Shown here: piece by piece, positions 6,680 to 8,453 of the stretch
Layout: each line of letters starts with the position of its first letter
Position numbering within the stretch: the first letter of the stretch is position 1
NCBI GenBank assembly: GCA_036745245.1
Contig: DAIOGN010000135.1
Coordinates: forward strand, 1 to 8,453
Direction: 5' to 3'
Source: DAIOGN01 sp036745245
GTDB taxonomy: Bacteria > Zixibacteria > MSB-5A5 > JAUVRN01
Length of the DNA stretch: 8,453 nucleotides
Notes under the pieces: generated by a model
Seen by the model: only the letters and a program-made list of their open reading frames with translations
The model's database searches: none
What the model was told of the DNA's origin: nothing
Program-made: the position numbers and the translations under genes

Positions 6680-6682
6680 CCC

Positions 6683-7612
6683 ATGCGCGCACTCATCACC
6701 GGCGGAGCGGGATTCATCGGGTCGCACCTGGCTGCGCGGCTTTTGCGCGAGGGCGCGACGGTGCGCATTCTCGACAACATGAGCTCGGGCCGGCAGGAGA
6801 ACCTCGACGCCTGCCCGGGCGCGGAGTTCATGAGAGGCGACATCACCTCCCCCGACGACGCCCAGAAGGCCGCCCAGGGGGTTGAGGTGGTGTTCCACCA
6901 CGCCGCCCTCGTGTCGGTGCAGGAGTCGATCAAGAATCCGCGCAGGAGTTTCCAGGTGAATTCCGAGGGCACGGCCAACGTGCTGTGGGCCGCGCGCGAA
7001 GCGGGCGCGAAGCGCTTCGTTCTGGCCAGTTCGGCCGCGGTGTACGGCGACGATCCGCGCCTTCCCAAATCGGAAACCATGGTGCCCACGCCGATCTCGC
7101 CCTACGGCGCCGACAAGGCTGCAGCCGAGAACTACGTCACCATGGCACACCGGCTGTGGGGCCTGGACACCGTGGTGCTGCGCTACTTCAACGTGTTCGG
7201 GCCCAGGCAGGATCCCAACGGAGACTACGCCGCCGTGATTCCGCGCTTCGTGTCGCGCCTGGTGGCGGGAACCCCCCCCACCGTGTACGGCGACGGACGC
7301 CAGACGCGCGATTTTCTCTTCATCGACGATCTGGTGGCGGCCAACCTGGCGGCCGCCACGTCGAGCGCCGCGCCGGGCGGCACGTTCAACATCGCCCGCG
7401 GGCGCACGGTGACTCTACTGGAACTCCTGAACACGCTTCAGGTGGCCACGGGTCTGGTGTCCAAACCTGTGTTCGAGCCCCCGCGCGACGGCGACATCGT
7501 GCATTCCTCCGCCGACATCACCCGGGCGCGTTCCGTGCTGGGATTTGAGTCGCGCACGGATCTGAAGACCGGGCTGGCCACCACGGCCGACTACTTCCGC
7601 AACAAAAAATAA
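6683..7612 (+). CDS. NAD-dependent nucleotide-sugar 4-epimerase (GalE/WbpP-like)
   Basis: The gene encodes 309 residues of an extended SDR epimerase. The Rossmann motif GGAGFIG is at 7-13, and Asp31 at the end of the second strand favours NAD+. The active site has Ser117 in ASSAAVYG and the Tyr141/Lys145 pair in YGADK. 'RYFNVFGPRQDPNGDYAAVIPRF' (about 167-189) and 'YGDGRQTRDFLFIDD' (about 202-216) are typical of UDP-GlcNAc/UDP-glucose 4-epimerases such as WbpP. It probably interconverts a gluco- and galacto-configured UDP-sugar. The ATG lies 3 bases after the stop of the nucleotidyltransferase, with no strong ribosome-binding site, which fits coupling. It ends the sugar operon. Other SDR activities, such as decarboxylation or reduction, are less likely but not excluded. 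Confidence 0.85.
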   Translation: MRALITGGAGFIGSHLAARLLREGATVRILDNMSSGRQENLDACPGAEFMRGDITSPDDAQKAAQGVEVVFHHAALVSVQESIKNPRRSFQVNSEGTANVLWAAREAGAKRFVLASSAAVYGDDPRLPKSETMVPTPISPYGADKAAAENYVTMAHRLWGLDTVVLRYFNVFGPRQDPNGDYAAVIPRFVSRLVAGTPPTVYGDGRQTRDFLFIDDLVAANLAAATSSAAPGGTFNIARGRTVTLLELLNTLQVATGLVSKPVFEPPRDGDIVHSSADITRARSVLGFESRTDLKTGLATTADYFRNKK

Positions 7613-7636
7613 ACGGGCGGCCCGAAGACCGCCCGT
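7602..7636 (-). terminator. Hairpin between converging operons; terminator mainly for ftsZ
   Basis: ACGGGCGG (7613-7620) pairs perfectly with CCGCCCGT (7629-7636) around an 8-base loop. On the minus strand the stem is followed by TTATTTTTTG, a good U-tract, so it works as an intrinsic terminator for ftsZ. On the plus strand no T-run follows, so it would end the sugar operon poorly. The T-tract is made of the last codons of the epimerase gene (AAC AAA AAA TAA). Confidence 0.75.
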
Positions 7637-7655
7637 CTGCCGCCAAGGAAGCGTC

Positions 7656-8453
7656 CTATCGCTGGCCGTTTTGCCGGCGAATGAACGCAGGTATTTCCAG
7701 GTCGTCCTCCACCCGCGCCGGCGCGCCGCCGTTGGTTTCGCGGGCGGTGGCCAGGGTCTGTGCGGGGGCCACATCCCAGCTGCTGCGCGAAGGCCGCGAG
7801 TGGGTGAACAGGTCCGAGTCCCCCTCCTGCCAGGCCTCCGTGTAGTCGGGCTTCTTGCCGAATCCCGTGGCGATCACGGTGACCCGCATCTCGCCCGACA
7901 GCGTGGGATCGATCACGGCGCCGAAGATGATGTTGGCATCTGACCCCGCGGCGTCGTACACCACGGAAGTCGCCGCGTTCACCTCGTGCAGCGTCATGTC
8001 GTGACCGCCGGTGACGTTCACCAGCACGCCGCGCGCGCCCGTGATGCACACGTTCTCGAGCAAGGGGGAGTGGATGGCGCCGTGAGCGGCTTCCTCGCCC
8101 ATCGCGTCGCCACGGCCCACGCCGGTGCCCATGATGGCGTCGCCCATCTCGGCCATGACGGTGCGCACATCTGCGAAGTCGCAGTTAATGAGCCCCGGCA
8201 CGGTGATGAGATCGGAGATCCCCTGCGTGGCCTGGCGCAGCACATCGTCGGCGATCTGGAACGCCTCCGTGAGCTTGGTGTTCTTGTCGACGATGGAGAG
8301 CAGCCTCTGATTGGGGATGCAGATGAGCGTGTCGGTGCGAGCCTTCAGCTCATCGATGCCCCAGTTGGCACGCTCGCCGCGCTTGCGACCCTCGAAGTCG
8401 AACGGCTTGGTGACGATGCCCACCGTGAGCGCGCCGGCTTCCTTCGCCAGCTC
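7656..8453 (-). CDS. ftsZ: Cell division protein FtsZ, C-terminal 265 residues (5' end outside the window)
   Basis: FtsZ is the tubulin-like GTPase that forms the division ring. The minus-strand frame is open to the right edge and starts there as ELAKEAGALTVGIVTKPF, corresponding to about residue 127 of E. coli FtsZ. The N-terminal GTP-binding half with GGGTGTG is therefore outside. The T7 synergy loop NCDFADVRTVMAEMG is present, with the Asp residues that complete the GTPase site of the neighbouring subunit. 'SPLLENVCITGARGVLVNVTGGHDM' and 'RVTVIATGF' follow. A variable linker of about 45 residues leads to the conserved C-terminal peptide 'LEIPAFIRRQ', the docking site for FtsA/ZipA-type partners. 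An internal GTG at 8423 is a valine, not the start. The stop lies 43 bases from the converging epimerase stop. Confidence 0.96.
   Translation of the reverse strand, partial: ELAKEAGALTVGIVTKPFDFEGRKRGERANWGIDELKARTDTLICIPNQRLLSIVDKNTKLTEAFQIADDVLRQATQGISDLITVPGLINCDFADVRTVMAEMGDAIMGTGVGRGDAMGEEAAHGAIHSPLLENVCITGARGVLVNVTGGHDMTLHEVNAATSVVYDAAGSDANIIFGAVIDPTLSGEMRVTVIATGFGKKPDYTEAWQEGDSDLFTHSRPSRSSWDVAPAQTLATARETNGGAPARVEDDLEIPAFIRRQNGQR

Noticed and set aside
5648..7150. Minus-strand open frame of 500 codons across the sugar genes
   Set aside because: Spans three clear plus-strand enzymes antisense; composition is typical of GC-rich shadow frames and no domain is recognisable.

Overview
The window is GC-rich bacterial chromosome carrying two core genes, gyrA in full and the 3' two thirds of ftsZ, with accessory genes packed around them. 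The GyrA sequence lies in the group that has a 'GDTSGNYHPHGEGVVYP' segment around the quinolone-resistance region. From memory this segment resembles GyrA of PVC-type and related phyla, and it differs from the proteobacterial type. A normal FtsZ argues against Planctomycetes proper. I cannot name the phylum with confidence.

Left part, minus strand (1-2125). A GNAT-type acetyltransferase gene runs off the left edge. Upstream of it, separated by 23 bases, is a HAD-superfamily phosphatase with an N-terminal export or lipoprotein-like signal; the two look like one transcription unit. A 333-base stretch without a convincing gene follows (1389-1721). Next is an orphan HTH antitoxin of the NadS/HigA kind. 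Directly upstream of it are only the last 31 codons of a RelE/ParE-type toxin, so this is a decayed toxin-antitoxin module.

Centre, plus strand (2240-4943). gyrA has a plausible sigma70-type promoter, a small leader hairpin and a Shine-Dalgarno site. It ends in an acidic tail, followed by a 16-bp perfect palindrome and a GC-rich terminator hairpin. Both residues that usually anchor quinolones, Ser83 and Asp87 in E. coli numbering, are replaced, by Gly and Pro.

Right part, plus strand (4998-7612). Three tightly coupled genes make nucleotide sugars: a LegB-like NAD-dependent 4,6-dehydratase, a short sugar-1-phosphate nucleotidyltransferase starting in a GTGA overlap, and a GalE/WbpP-like 4-epimerase 3 bases further on. 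Together they look like the front end of a surface-glycan pathway, possibly for a legionaminic-acid-type or other amino/deoxy sugar. No aminotransferase, sialic-acid synthase or glycosyltransferase is in the window.

Right edge, minus strand. ftsZ converges on the sugar cassette, and the two share a hairpin whose T-rich tail serves the ftsZ direction.

I found no CRISPR array, tRNA, rRNA or intact mobile element. I see no clear candidate for a wholly new system. The items most worth a second look are the GyrA drug-site residues, the LegB cassette between gyrA and ftsZ, and the decayed toxin-antitoxin locus.
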